A stretch of DNA of 64,000 bases, taken from assembly GCF_025628885.1 (NCBI RefSeq), contig NZ_JAOTIF010000002.1, positions 558,001-622,000 of the forward strand. Reading direction: 5' to 3'. Both the position numbers and the translations under genes were made by a program. The stretch comes from Paraflavisolibacter caeni. Lineage in GTDB: Bacteria > Bacteroidota > Bacteroidia > Chitinophagales > Chitinophagaceae. Below, one piece after another: positions 27,321 through 35,654 of this stretch. Position 1 is the stretch's first letter. Each line of letters opens with the position of its first letter. The notes under the pieces are model-generated. The model did not search any database, was not told the origin of the DNA, and saw only the letters and a list, made by a program, of their open reading frames with translations.

Positions 27321-27328
27321 CAAAAGTA
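27321..27328 (-). promoter_or_regulatory. -7 box of the DUF502 gene
   Basis: TACTTTTG on the minus strand, ending 4 bp before the chosen ATG. This spacing would place transcription start at or within a few bases of the start codon. Confidence 0.45.
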
Positions 27329-27615
27329 AGTAGGAAGAATGAAGTGAAAGGTACTAGTGTAGAGATTCAAATCCGGGTTGAAAAGTCGTATTATTTTAAG
27401 ATGAGTACCATAGAGTTCACATAAATGGTACACTTATAATTTGTTATGCTCAAGTCTGAAATATATATGTACTAAGGTATCCTTTTTGGTAATTTATTTA
27501 GTATGTTTACTAAAATATTTAGCTATTTTATATGGCTAAATGAATTCTTTGACCTCCTGTGTATTGAAATATGTCTGTAATCTATTTTTTTAACCTTTCA
27601 TAATAATTTAATGTA

Positions 27616-27652
27616 GGAAACTTTGGTTACAAAAAAAGTTTCCATAGTTTTG
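27616..27652 (+). promoter_or_regulatory. Promoter and TetR operator of the efflux operon
   Basis: TTTG (27622-27625), a 19-bp spacer and TAGTTTTG (27645-27652) form a full Bacteroidota promoter just before the tetR ATG. A 9-bp perfect inverted repeat GGAAACTTT / AAAGTTTCC with a 10-bp spacer (27616-27643) covers the -33 element and the spacer, as expected for autorepression by the adjacent TetR protein. The remainder of 27317-27615 is AT-rich and shows no gene. Confidence 0.7.
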
Positions 27653-27660
27653 CCCTCTTT

Positions 27661-28293
27661 ATGGATGCCAAGGAACGCATACTAATAAAATCTCACGAGC
27701 TATTCAACCGCTATGGTTTACGCTCAGTTTCTATGGGTGATATTGCTGCCCAGTTGGGTATATCTAAAAAAACGGTTTACCAATATTATACGGATAAAGA
27801 TGACCTGGTAAGTGCAGTGTTTACAGCCGTGATGGAAGAGAACCGTACTTGTTGCTGTCAGGACAGGGAAAAGGCAGACAATGCCATTCAGGAAGTGTTC
27901 CTTGCTTTCGATAGGATGATCGATATGTTTACCAACATGAACCCTTCAGTGTTGTTCGACATGGAAAAATACCATCCTTCGGTTTTTAAAAAATACCAGG
28001 ATTTTAAGAACCAGTTCCTCTACGGTATGATCAGGAGCAACTTGGAAAAAGGAATTTCAGAGGGACTTTATCGCACTGATATCGATATCGATATTCTTAC
28101 CCGCTTCCGTATCCACAGTATTATGCTATCATTCAATAAAGATGTTTTTCCTGGCAATCGCAACCAGGTAATGCAAATAGAAATGCAACTGGTAGAGCAT
28201 TTCCTATATGGGTTAGCTACTTGCAAAGGCAAGGAGCTCATTGAGGAGTACAAACAGCAGAGAAAAACAAGATTAGAACAGCGTAACGTATAA
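27661..28293 (+). CDS. TetR/AcrR-family transcriptional regulator
   Basis: A 210-residue repressor. The N-terminal three-helix DNA-binding domain is clear (LFNRYGLRSVSMGDIAAQLGISKKTVYQYYTDKDDLVSAV, in two parts around residue 25-55). The helical ligand-binding domain has an unusual CCC cluster (NRTCCCQDREKA near residue 62). It is the first gene of a four-gene efflux operon and probably represses it through the palindrome in its own promoter. The inducing compound cannot be deduced. Confidence 0.9.
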   Translation: MDAKERILIKSHELFNRYGLRSVSMGDIAAQLGISKKTVYQYYTDKDDLVSAVFTAVMEENRTCCCQDREKADNAIQEVFLAFDRMIDMFTNMNPSVLFDMEKYHPSVFKKYQDFKNQFLYGMIRSNLEKGISEGLYRTDIDIDILTRFRIHSIMLSFNKDVFPGNRNQVMQIEMQLVEHFLYGLATCKGKELIEEYKQQRKTRLEQRNV

Positions 28294-28343
28294 GTCTTAA
28301 TTCCGGACTCTATCAACCACAATCAACTACAAAACTATAAGTA

Positions 28344-29738
28344 ATGGAGAACAAGCATTTAAAGCTCTTGTCCGTGCTATGCTTTTTGCTTTTTACAACT
28401 TTGGCAAATGCGCAGCAGAAGTATGAGCTTACTGTAGAGGAAGCCATTGAACTGGCTTTCAAGAATGTCATGCAATTGAAAAATGCACAGGCTGACTACC
28501 GAATCCAGGAGGCCAAAAATAAAGAGATCTTTGGGCAGGCTCTACCCCAGGTAACTGGCGATGCTACGGCTCAACATTATTTAAAAGTGCCGCAGTTCCT
28601 TTTCCCCAATGCCACCGATAACCGCATCTATACTATCCTGAAGGAGGAGGGCGTTAGTGGCAGCGGTGGGCCAATCACCAAAGTGCCCGAGGTGACTTAT
28701 GCGCAGGTAAGCTTTCAACAGCCATGGAATTTAACTTTAGGCGCTACCGTTACCCAATTACTGTTTCAGCCAGATGTTTTTGTAGGGCTCCAGGCAAGGG
28801 AAACTGCCTTGAACTTCTCTGCGGCGCAAATTGAACAGGTAAAGGTAGATATCAAAGACTCCGCTTATAAAAGGTATTATGCCATTATCATCGCTGAAAA
28901 GCAACTCCACTTTTTAAACGAAGGCGTAAAACGGCTGGAAAAACTGTACAATGATGATTCTATAATGTACAAAAATGGCTTTGCTGAAAAACTGGACTTG
29001 GATAAGGTGCAGGTGCAGCTGACCAATCTGAAAACGCAGCAAAACTGGACGGCAACAGCTATCCGCATGGCATATGCATCTTTAAAGTTTGTCCTGGGGG
29101 TAAGCCAGAAGGACACACTGGTATTGAAAAATGACCTGACGTTAGCCAATGTGAAAGAGGGGATTCTGGATGAAAGCTTTAAGTATGAGGATCGTCCCGA
29201 GATCCAGACTTTAAACTATGCAAAACGCCTTCAGGAGTTGGATCTGAAACGATACCGCCTGCGATATTTCCCAACAGTAACACTATTGGGTAATTATGGT
29301 GTGACAGGCATGGGGCCAAAGTTTTATACCGACCCAAGCACAATCTGGTTAAAAAGTTCTTATGTCGGCCTGAATGTAAATCTTCCCATTTTTGATGGTA
29401 CACAACGCAGGTATAGGATCCAGCAATCACAGTTAAATGTTGAAAAGGCAGAGAACACGATCAACAGTGTAAAGCAAGCGATCGATTTTGAACAGGTATT
29501 CACCAAAGAAAGTATGAAGAATGCTTTGGTCAACCTCGACCTGCAGGAACACAACATGCAACTGGCTGAACGGGTATACAATGCAACGAAAATTAAATTC
29601 GAACAGGGCGTCGGCAGCAGCTTCGAAGTACTGCAGGCCGATACTGACTATCAAACAGCGCAGTCTAACTTTTTTACCGCTTTATATAATGCCACCCTTG
29701 CTAGAATTAGCTACCTGAAATCACTGGGAAAATTGTAA
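28344..29738 (+). CDS. TolC-family outer-membrane efflux protein
   Basis: A 464-residue exported protein with signal peptide (ends LANAQQ). The two-fold repeated TolC architecture is seen: YELTVEEAIELAFKNVMQLKNAQADYRI, then long coiled-coil helices and beta strands, with the repeat starting near RPEIQTLNYAKRLQELDLKR. The C-terminal half ends in the usual FEVLQADTDYQTAQSNFFTALYNATLARISYLKSLG pattern. It forms the outer-membrane channel for the RND pump encoded two genes downstream. Spacing to tetR is 50 bp and to the adaptor gene 42 bp, consistent with one operon. Confidence 0.92.
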   Translation: MENKHLKLLSVLCFLLFTTLANAQQKYELTVEEAIELAFKNVMQLKNAQADYRIQEAKNKEIFGQALPQVTGDATAQHYLKVPQFLFPNATDNRIYTILKEEGVSGSGGPITKVPEVTYAQVSFQQPWNLTLGATVTQLLFQPDVFVGLQARETALNFSAAQIEQVKVDIKDSAYKRYYAIIIAEKQLHFLNEGVKRLEKLYNDDSIMYKNGFAEKLDLDKVQVQLTNLKTQQNWTATAIRMAYASLKFVLGVSQKDTLVLKNDLTLANVKEGILDESFKYEDRPEIQTLNYAKRLQELDLKRYRLRYFPTVTLLGNYGVTGMGPKFYTDPSTIWLKSSYVGLNVNLPIFDGTQRRYRIQQSQLNVEKAENTINSVKQAIDFEQVFTKESMKNALVNLDLQEHNMQLAERVYNATKIKFEQGVGSSFEVLQADTDYQTAQSNFFTALYNATLARISYLKSLGKL

Positions 29739-29780
29739 ACGGATAAACCAACAAACCTCTAAAACGTAAAATTCCAAAAC

Positions 29781-30935
29781 ATGCAAAAGATATTTTATTT
29801 ATTGCTGATAGCTACGGTTATGGCTTCCTGTGGCAATACACAAAAAGATGCTAAGGGCGAGCTGAATGATAAAAAAGCGCAGCTTGAAAAATTAAAAGGA
29901 CAACAGGAAGGCATCGCAAAGGAAATTGCTAAACTCGAAGAGGAAATTGCTAAAGCCGATCCGGAGGCTGCAAAAGTGCAAAAGGCTAAACTGGTGGCAA
30001 TTGCTACACTGCAGCCAGCTGACTTTTCTCACTTTATTGAATTACAGGGAACGGTTGATGCCGAGAATATTGCTTATGTCGCTCCTCGTGGTGCAGGCGG
30101 ACAAGTAAAGGCTATCTATGTAAAACAGGGACAGCCAGTACGCAAAGGACAACTGCTGATGAGGCTTGAAAATTCGATTGCCAATACACAGGTAGATCAG
30201 ATACGCTCACAGCTGGCCTATGCCAAAGACCTTTACCAGCGTCAGCAAAACCTCTGGCAGCAGGGTATTGGTACGGAAGTACAGTTGCTCACAGCTAAGA
30301 ATAATGTAGTGAATCTGGAGAAACAACTGACTATGGCTCAAGAGCAGCTGGGTTTTTCAAACGTTTATGCTGAAATGAATGGCATTGCCGACCAGGTGAA
30401 TATCAAAGTGGGAGAGATGTTCTCTCCTCAATCCGCTTCAATGGCAGGCATCCGTATTGTCAACACTAGTGACCTAAAAATTGTTACACAGGTGCCGGAA
30501 AGATATTTAGGCCGTGTAAGTGTGGGCAGTACGCTGGAAGTAACATTACCGGAAACAAATCAAACGGTTACTTCTAAAGTAACCGTTGCTGGAAAGGTGA
30601 TCGATCCATCCAGCCGCACATTCTATATCGAAGCTAAGATGCCTGCCGGCAGCAATATCAAACCGAACCAGATCGCCTTGGTGAAGATAAAAGACTACGC
30701 CGATGCCAGTGCTATTACCGTTCCTGTAAACACTTTACAGAATGATCAAAACGGTAAGTATGTAATGGTGGCAACCAAAGAGAACGGAAAGCTTATTGCC
30801 CGCAAGCGTCAGGTAACTATTGGTGAATTATACAATGACCAGTTGGAAGTGAAAAGTGGTTTACAGGCCGGAGATACCATCATCACAGATGGCTTCCAGG
30901 GTTTGTATGATGGTCAGCTGATTACTACTGCATAA
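29781..30935 (+). CDS. RND efflux periplasmic adaptor lipoprotein (MFP family)
   Basis: A 384-residue lipoprotein; lipobox MASC puts the lipid anchor at Cys17. A heptad-rich coiled coil (KKAQLEKLKGQQEGIAKEIAKLEEEIAKA) follows, then the biotinyl-lipoyl-like domain (YVAPRGAGGQVKAIYVKQGQPVRKGQLL). After that come a helical hairpin, a beta-barrel domain (VGSTLEVTLPETNQTVTSKVTVAG) and a membrane-proximal domain. It bridges TolC and the RND permease. The extra coiled coil between the lipid anchor and the first conserved strand is longer than in AcrA-type proteins. Confidence 0.92.
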   Translation: MQKIFYLLLIATVMASCGNTQKDAKGELNDKKAQLEKLKGQQEGIAKEIAKLEEEIAKADPEAAKVQKAKLVAIATLQPADFSHFIELQGTVDAENIAYVAPRGAGGQVKAIYVKQGQPVRKGQLLMRLENSIANTQVDQIRSQLAYAKDLYQRQQNLWQQGIGTEVQLLTAKNNVVNLEKQLTMAQEQLGFSNVYAEMNGIADQVNIKVGEMFSPQSASMAGIRIVNTSDLKIVTQVPERYLGRVSVGSTLEVTLPETNQTVTSKVTVAGKVIDPSSRTFYIEAKMPAGSNIKPNQIALVKIKDYADASAITVPVNTLQNDQNGKYVMVATKENGKLIARKRQVTIGELYNDQLEVKSGLQAGDTIITDGFQGLYDGQLITTA

Positions 30936-30999
30936 GCAATATTGCCCCTTTATTGAAATGATCAGCCACTGAACTTTTAGGTGGTTAAAAGAATAAACT

Positions 31000-33900
31000 A
31001 TGCGCTTTAAAGAATATTTACAGGAAAACTTCAAGCATTTCCGCCCGACTACTTGGAGTATCAAAAACAAAACAACCATCTATTTATTGATGGTCTTTGT
31101 CACCTTGGCCGGCGTCTTTCAATTTATGACCCTGCCTAAGGAGCAGTTCCCGGATATTGTGATCCCTACCATTTACGTGCAAACCGTATATGTTGGGAAC
31201 TCACCCAAGGATATTGAAAACCTGGTGACCCAACCGATCGAAAAACAGATCAAGAGCATTACTGGCGCCAAGATCAATAAGACCACAAGTACTTCGGTTA
31301 AGGATTTTTCGGCCATCGTCGTAGAGTTTGGTACTGATGTGGAAACAGATGTGGCCCTGCAAAAAGTAAAAGATGCTGTGGACAAGGCAAAGTCCGACCT
31401 ACCTACCGACCTCACGCAGGAACCTATTGTTCAGGAAGTTGGCTTCTCTGAATTCCCGATCATGTACGTCAATATCAGCGGTGATATGGACCTGATGCAA
31501 ATGAAGGAATATGCAGAAGAAGCACAGGATCACCTGGAAGAATTACCTCAGATTACTCGTGTTGATATTGTGGGTGCGCCTGAACGTGAGTTCCAGATCA
31601 ATGTGGACAATAACCGCATGCAGGCAAGCGGAATTACTTACGATGATATTGAGTCTGCTGTTGCCCGCGAAAACCTGGATATCTCCGGTGGTTTGCTGGA
31701 TGTGGGCAATATGCAGCGTTCATTGCAGTTAAAAGGTCAGCTGAAAACTACTTTCGACCTGGAAAAAATTGTGGTACGCAATTCTTCCGGCCAGCCCATT
31801 TACTTGAAAGACATCGCGCAGATAAAGGATACGGTGAAGGAAACTGAGAGCTATGCCCGCCTGAATGGAAAGAAAGTAATTACCCTCAACATCATCAAAC
31901 GGGCTGGAGAAAACCTCATCGAAACTTCAGATAAGGTAAAGAAAATAATGGATGAATTGCAGGTGACTACATTCCCAAAAAACCTTGATGTGGTGATCAC
32001 GGGCGATCTGAGTAAGAACACCCGTACCTCATTCAACGATCTGGTGAATACGATCATCATTGGCTTCATCCTGGTGCTCCTCATCCTAATGTTCTTTATG
32101 GGTGTAACCAATGCCTTCTTTGTGGCCTTATCAGTACCACTGAGCATGTTCGTGGCATTTATGTTTCTACCGGCAGCCGATCTCATAGTAGGCTCGCATG
32201 TTACGCTCAACTTCATTGTATTGTTTGCGCTCTTATTTGGTTTAGGGATCATCGTGGACGACGCTATTGTTGTGATCGAGAATACGCACCGGATCTTTGC
32301 ACAGGCAAGAGGGGCCTTGCGTTCTGATAAAGCCGCAATGATTGCAGCTGGCGAAGTATTCGTACCGGTGCTTGCTGGTACACTGACCACCCTGGCGCCT
32401 TTCTTCCCGTTGCTGTTCTGGCCTGGTATCGTGGGTAAGTTCATGATCTACCTGCCTACAATGCTCATTTTTACCCTGACAGCTTCGCTGATTGTAGCTT
32501 TTATCATGAACCCCGTATTTGCTGTGGACTTCATGACGCACGAAGAGGGAGTAAGAGAACCAAAATCCGCTATATTCCGGAAACCTGGGTTCTGGATCGC
32601 CGCAGCTGCGGGCATCCTTTTGGATCTGTCGGGCTTTAGATTCTTTGGTAATTTAATATTGTTCCTCCTGCTGTTGGGTATTCTTCATAGGTATATCCTG
32701 GAAGATATTATCCTTGGCTTCCAGCATCGTGTGTTACCATGGATCATGCGGCATTATGAAACGGCTCTGCGCTGGGCCTTGAGGGGTTGGCGGCCTGTGC
32801 ACCTGCTCATTGCTACATTTGTTCTGCTCATTTTCTCCTTCATGTTTTTCGGAATGCGCAAGGTGCCGGTTGTATTCTTCCCCAGTGGAGATCCTAACCA
32901 GATCTATGTTTACCTGAAACTGCCCGTTGGTACTCGTGTTGAATATACCGACTCTATTACAAGGACTTTGGAACAAAAGGTATATAAGGTATTGGATATG
33001 GAAGGTGGTAAATCGAACCCTGTTGTGGAGAGTGTGATCAGCAACGTGGCCGTAGGCGCCGGCGACCCAATGAGTGGTGACAGAAGTACTCGTTCTGAGC
33101 TAGGTCGCATACAGGTTTCCTTTGTGGAGTTTGAAAAACGCCACGGTGTACCAACTGCTCCTTACCTCGATGCCATCCGGAAGGAACTAAAAGGTATCCC
33201 CGGGGCCGAAATTTCGGTTTCACAACAACAGAATGGTCCGCCAACAGAACCTCCTGTGAATATCGAAGTGGCATCCGAAGATTTCGACGAACTGACGAAA
33301 ACAGCAGTAGCACTGAAAAATTACTTGGATTCTATCCAGGTACCTGGTGTGGAAGAATTGAAGATGGACGTAGACCTTCTCAATCCTGAGATCAGTTTGA
33401 GTGTGGATAGGGAAAGGGCCTTGATAGAGGGCGTTTCTTCTGCCCAGATTGGTATGGCTATTCGTACTGGTTTATTTGGTAGAGAGATCTCAAAAATAAA
33501 AGAGGGTGAAGATGAATATAAGATCCAGTTGCGCAACGAAGAAATTCAGCGCAGCAACCTCGTAGATCTCCTGAATATGAACATCCGTTATCGCGATATG
33601 GCAACAGGTGCCTTGAGAAGCGTTCCGATCAGTTCTTTAGTGAAGGTGGATTATACAAGCACACTGGGTAGCGTAAAGCGTAAAAACCAGAAGAGGGTGA
33701 TTACAATTCGTTCCAATGTGTTGGTAACCCAGGGTTATACACCTACTGCTGTCAACCAGGAATTGACACGTCATATTGCCAACTTTAAACAAAAGCCCGC
33801 CGATGTGACCATCAAACAAACTGGTGAGGGCGAGCAGCAGGCTGAGACCGGAGCTTTCTTATTAAAAGCATTGATGATTGCATTGATGCTGATCCTCTTG

Positions 33901-34581
33901 ATCCTGGTGCTCCAGTTCAACTCGATTAGTAAGCCTGTGATCATCCTGACGGAAATTGTGTTCAGTGTCATTGGTGTGTTGCTTGGCTTTGCCATAACGC
34001 GGGATACCATTTCCGTAGTTATGACCGGTATTGGTATTGTCGGCTTAGCGGGTATTGTGGTGAAGAATGGTATCCTTGTGATTGAATTTGCAGACGAGCT
34101 AAGGAGCCATGGCATGAAAACTAGAGAGGCGGTGATCCAGGCTGGTAAAACAAGGATCATCCCGGTATTGTTGACAGCCATTGCTGCTATTTTGGGATTG
34201 ATACCGCTGGCAGTTGGCTTGAATATCAACTTCATTTCAATGTTCGCCGACCTGAATCCACATATCTTCTTCGGAGGAGATAATACGGTGTTCTGGGCGC
34301 CACTCTCATGGACCATCATTTATGGTTTGAGCTTCGCCTTCTTTATGACACTGCTGATCGTGCCTTCCATGTACCTGATCGCTGAACGCTTAAGGCGTCC
34401 AATGCGCAACATGTATGGTGGTAAGTGGATTTCCATGCTTGGCATTCCGCCTTTAACACTGTTGTTTATTCCATTGATGATCATCACCATGATCCGTCAT
34501 TATATGGATGTTGCCCGCAGGAAAAGAAAGCTGGCTAATGATGATAACGCAAATGAAGCAAACATAGGAAGCTGGCTGTAA
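31000..34581 (+). CDS. RND-family efflux permease (AcrB/HAE-like)
   Basis: A 1193-residue inner-membrane proton-driven exporter. First helix TIYLLMVFVTLAGVFQFMTLPKEQFPDI is followed by porter subdomains (NLVTQPIEKQIKSI). The conserved GLGIIVDDAIVVIENTHR of TM4 carries the proton-relay Asp pair, and the second half repeats the pattern (TGIGIVGLAGIVVKNGILVIEF). It is about 150 residues longer than AcrB. The excess includes an insertion after TM6 with two extra hydrophobic helices (PGFWIAAAAGILLDLSG, NLILFLLLLGILH) and a basic C-terminal tail. It is the last gene of the operon and is followed by a strong terminator. Confidence 0.93.
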   Translation: MRFKEYLQENFKHFRPTTWSIKNKTTIYLLMVFVTLAGVFQFMTLPKEQFPDIVIPTIYVQTVYVGNSPKDIENLVTQPIEKQIKSITGAKINKTTSTSVKDFSAIVVEFGTDVETDVALQKVKDAVDKAKSDLPTDLTQEPIVQEVGFSEFPIMYVNISGDMDLMQMKEYAEEAQDHLEELPQITRVDIVGAPEREFQINVDNNRMQASGITYDDIESAVARENLDISGGLLDVGNMQRSLQLKGQLKTTFDLEKIVVRNSSGQPIYLKDIAQIKDTVKETESYARLNGKKVITLNIIKRAGENLIETSDKVKKIMDELQVTTFPKNLDVVITGDLSKNTRTSFNDLVNTIIIGFILVLLILMFFMGVTNAFFVALSVPLSMFVAFMFLPAADLIVGSHVTLNFIVLFALLFGLGIIVDDAIVVIENTHRIFAQARGALRSDKAAMIAAGEVFVPVLAGTLTTLAPFFPLLFWPGIVGKFMIYLPTMLIFTLTASLIVAFIMNPVFAVDFMTHEEGVREPKSAIFRKPGFWIAAAAGILLDLSGFRFFGNLILFLLLLGILHRYILEDIILGFQHRVLPWIMRHYETALRWALRGWRPVHLLIATFVLLIFSFMFFGMRKVPVVFFPSGDPNQIYVYLKLPVGTRVEYTDSITRTLEQKVYKVLDMEGGKSNPVVESVISNVAVGAGDPMSGDRSTRSELGRIQVSFVEFEKRHGVPTAPYLDAIRKELKGIPGAEISVSQQQNGPPTEPPVNIEVASEDFDELTKTAVALKNYLDSIQVPGVEELKMDVDLLNPEISLSVDRERALIEGVSSAQIGMAIRTGLFGREISKIKEGEDEYKIQLRNEEIQRSNLVDLLNMNIRYRDMATGALRSVPISSLVKVDYTSTLGSVKRKNQKRVITIRSNVLVTQGYTPTAVNQELTRHIANFKQKPADVTIKQTGEGEQQAETGAFLLKALMIALMLILLILVLQFNSISKPVIILTEIVFSVIGVLLGFAITRDTISVVMTGIGIVGLAGIVVKNGILVIEFADELRSHGMKTREAVIQAGKTRIIPVLLTAIAAILGLIPLAVGLNINFISMFADLNPHIFFGGDNTVFWAPLSWTIIYGLSFAFFMTLLIVPSMYLIAERLRRPMRNMYGGKWISMLGIPPLTLLFIPLMIITMIRHYMDVARRKRKLANDDNANEANIGSWL

Positions 34582-34628
34582 CCACAGATTTCAGCATACA
34601 GGTCGATAAACTGATCCAACTTCGGCCT

Positions 34629-34674
34629 AAAGAAAAGACCTGTAAGGCTTTTAAGCCTTACAGGTCTTTTCTTT
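34629..34674. terminator. Terminator of the efflux operon
   Basis: A perfect 22-bp stem (core AAGACCTGTAAGGCTT) with a 2-nt loop and T-rich 3' side on both strands, 48 bp after the RND stop codon. Confidence 0.9.
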
Positions 34675-34825
34675 AAATATGATTTGATACGCTTAAAAGT
34701 ATACCAAACATTATCCGGGAGCATTTTTAGGCTTCAAATACTTTATTCAATTCTTCTTTGAATGGCTTTTCTATTGAATGACTTTTCTATTTGATATTCT
34801 GTTTATCGGTAATATATTTTGCGCT

Positions 34826-34930
34826 TCAGTCATTTCCTAAATCTTTTCCCTCACTTTTCATTTTCAAATAAAAGACAATAAAGAAGAGAATAAACAAAAA
34901 CAACGGCACCAATAAAATAACTGGTAGCAT
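34826..34930 (-). CDS. Possible 34-residue single-pass membrane peptide
   Basis: On the minus strand an ATG at 34930 opens a frame that reads MLPVILLVPLFLFILFF then IVFYLKMKSEGKDLGND and stops at TGA. One hydrophobic helix of about 20 residues is followed by a charged cytoplasmic tail, the layout of bona fide bacterial micro-membrane proteins. It stands in otherwise non-coding DNA. No family is recognised and no promoter or ribosome-binding site stands out, so it may be chance. Confidence 0.35.
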   Translation of the reverse strand: MLPVILLVPLFLFILFFIVFYLKMKSEGKDLGND

Positions 34931-35139
34931 ACCCTGTAATTTAACCAATATTGTTAAAATCTAGCCTCAAGGTTTTGGTAATTCTTTACTGTTCTCATTC
35001 AAATTAAACCTTTCCTTTAAAATCCCCAATACCACTAAGATCCCAAATCCCGCCCCCATGCGATTCCACCTCGTCTATTCTGATCAGAATGACCGCTTTT
35101 GACCCTATTTGTCCGCTTTTGTCCACTCAATCCCAATCC

Positions 35140-35352
35140 ATCCTTCGTACCTTAAGTATACCTGAAGCATACCATCAGTATACCTACAGTAGGGCAAGGG
35201 TATGCCAACAGTACCCATCCATTCTCTCTACTTACTCCCTACTTACTCCATAGCTAAGCCGTACCATAGGCGTACTTTAGGTATACATCAGCCGTACTTA
35301 AGGCTATGCTACTTCGATCATCCTTCGACTATCCTTCGACTATCCTTCGATC
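35140..35352. repeat. 11-bp-phased degenerate repeat array (GTATACC / ATCCTTCGACT)
   Basis: The array opens with ATCCTTCGTAC (35140). TAC-containing units then recur near 35148, 35159, 35170 and 35181, all 11 bp apart (GTATACC, GCATACC, GTATACC). After an irregular part it resumes at 35262, 35273, 35284, 35295 and 35306 (GTACC, GTACT, GTATAC, GTACT, TATGC), again 11 bp apart. It closes with ATCCTTCGACT, ATCCTTCGACT, ATCCTTCGATC (35320-35352). The period is one DNA helical turn. Confidence 0.7.
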
Positions 35353-35626
35353 TGAATGGAGCAAATGCTCCTAAATTAGGGGAAAACAACCTACAGGCAG
35401 AACGCCTTCAATGCCCTGAACGGAGTTAGGTGGAGCTGTGCCTAAAGATACAAAACCAACCCCCACCCTCCAAGTTTTGCCCCCCTCTCTTGCCCTTACT
35501 CCCATTCGTCATTCCCACCATCCCCAGGACCGTCCATAACTAGGATCCTGTGCGTGGATGCCCCCTTTCTCACGAAAAATCCTATGAATCCTTCCTGCCC
35601 GGACAGTTCCGCGGTCCAAATTCCCT

Positions 35627-35634
35627 TATTTTTG
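35627..35634 (+). promoter_or_regulatory. -7 box of glmM
   Basis: TATTTTTG matches TANNTTTG and lies 20 bp before the GTG start at 35655, which supports that start over the ATG further upstream at 35550, because the latter would precede the promoter. Confidence 0.45.
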
Positions 35635-35654
35635 CCTCCCTAATCAATAACTAC

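Larger units (their letters stand above)
34675..35654. other. Long intergenic region between the efflux operon and glmM
   Basis: Apart from the possible 34-residue peptide (34826-34930) and the phased repeat array (35140-35352) I see no gene. Bases 35453-35535 are strongly C/T-rich on the plus strand. Short frames here lack coding character, being built from the repeats. Confidence 0.6.

Noticed and set aside
31851-32444. A 197-codon minus-strand open frame inside the RND permease gene
   Set aside because: Antisense shadow; Ser/Thr/Pro-rich composition is typical of a reversed membrane-protein frame.
35320-35352. Possible CRISPR-like repeats (ATCCTTCGACT x3)
   Set aside because: Repeat units are directly adjacent without spacers and only 11 bp long; no cas genes are present.
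35202-35429. A 75-residue plus-strand open frame in the repeat array
   Set aside because: It is built from the 11-bp phased repeats, has no coding character and starts inside the array.
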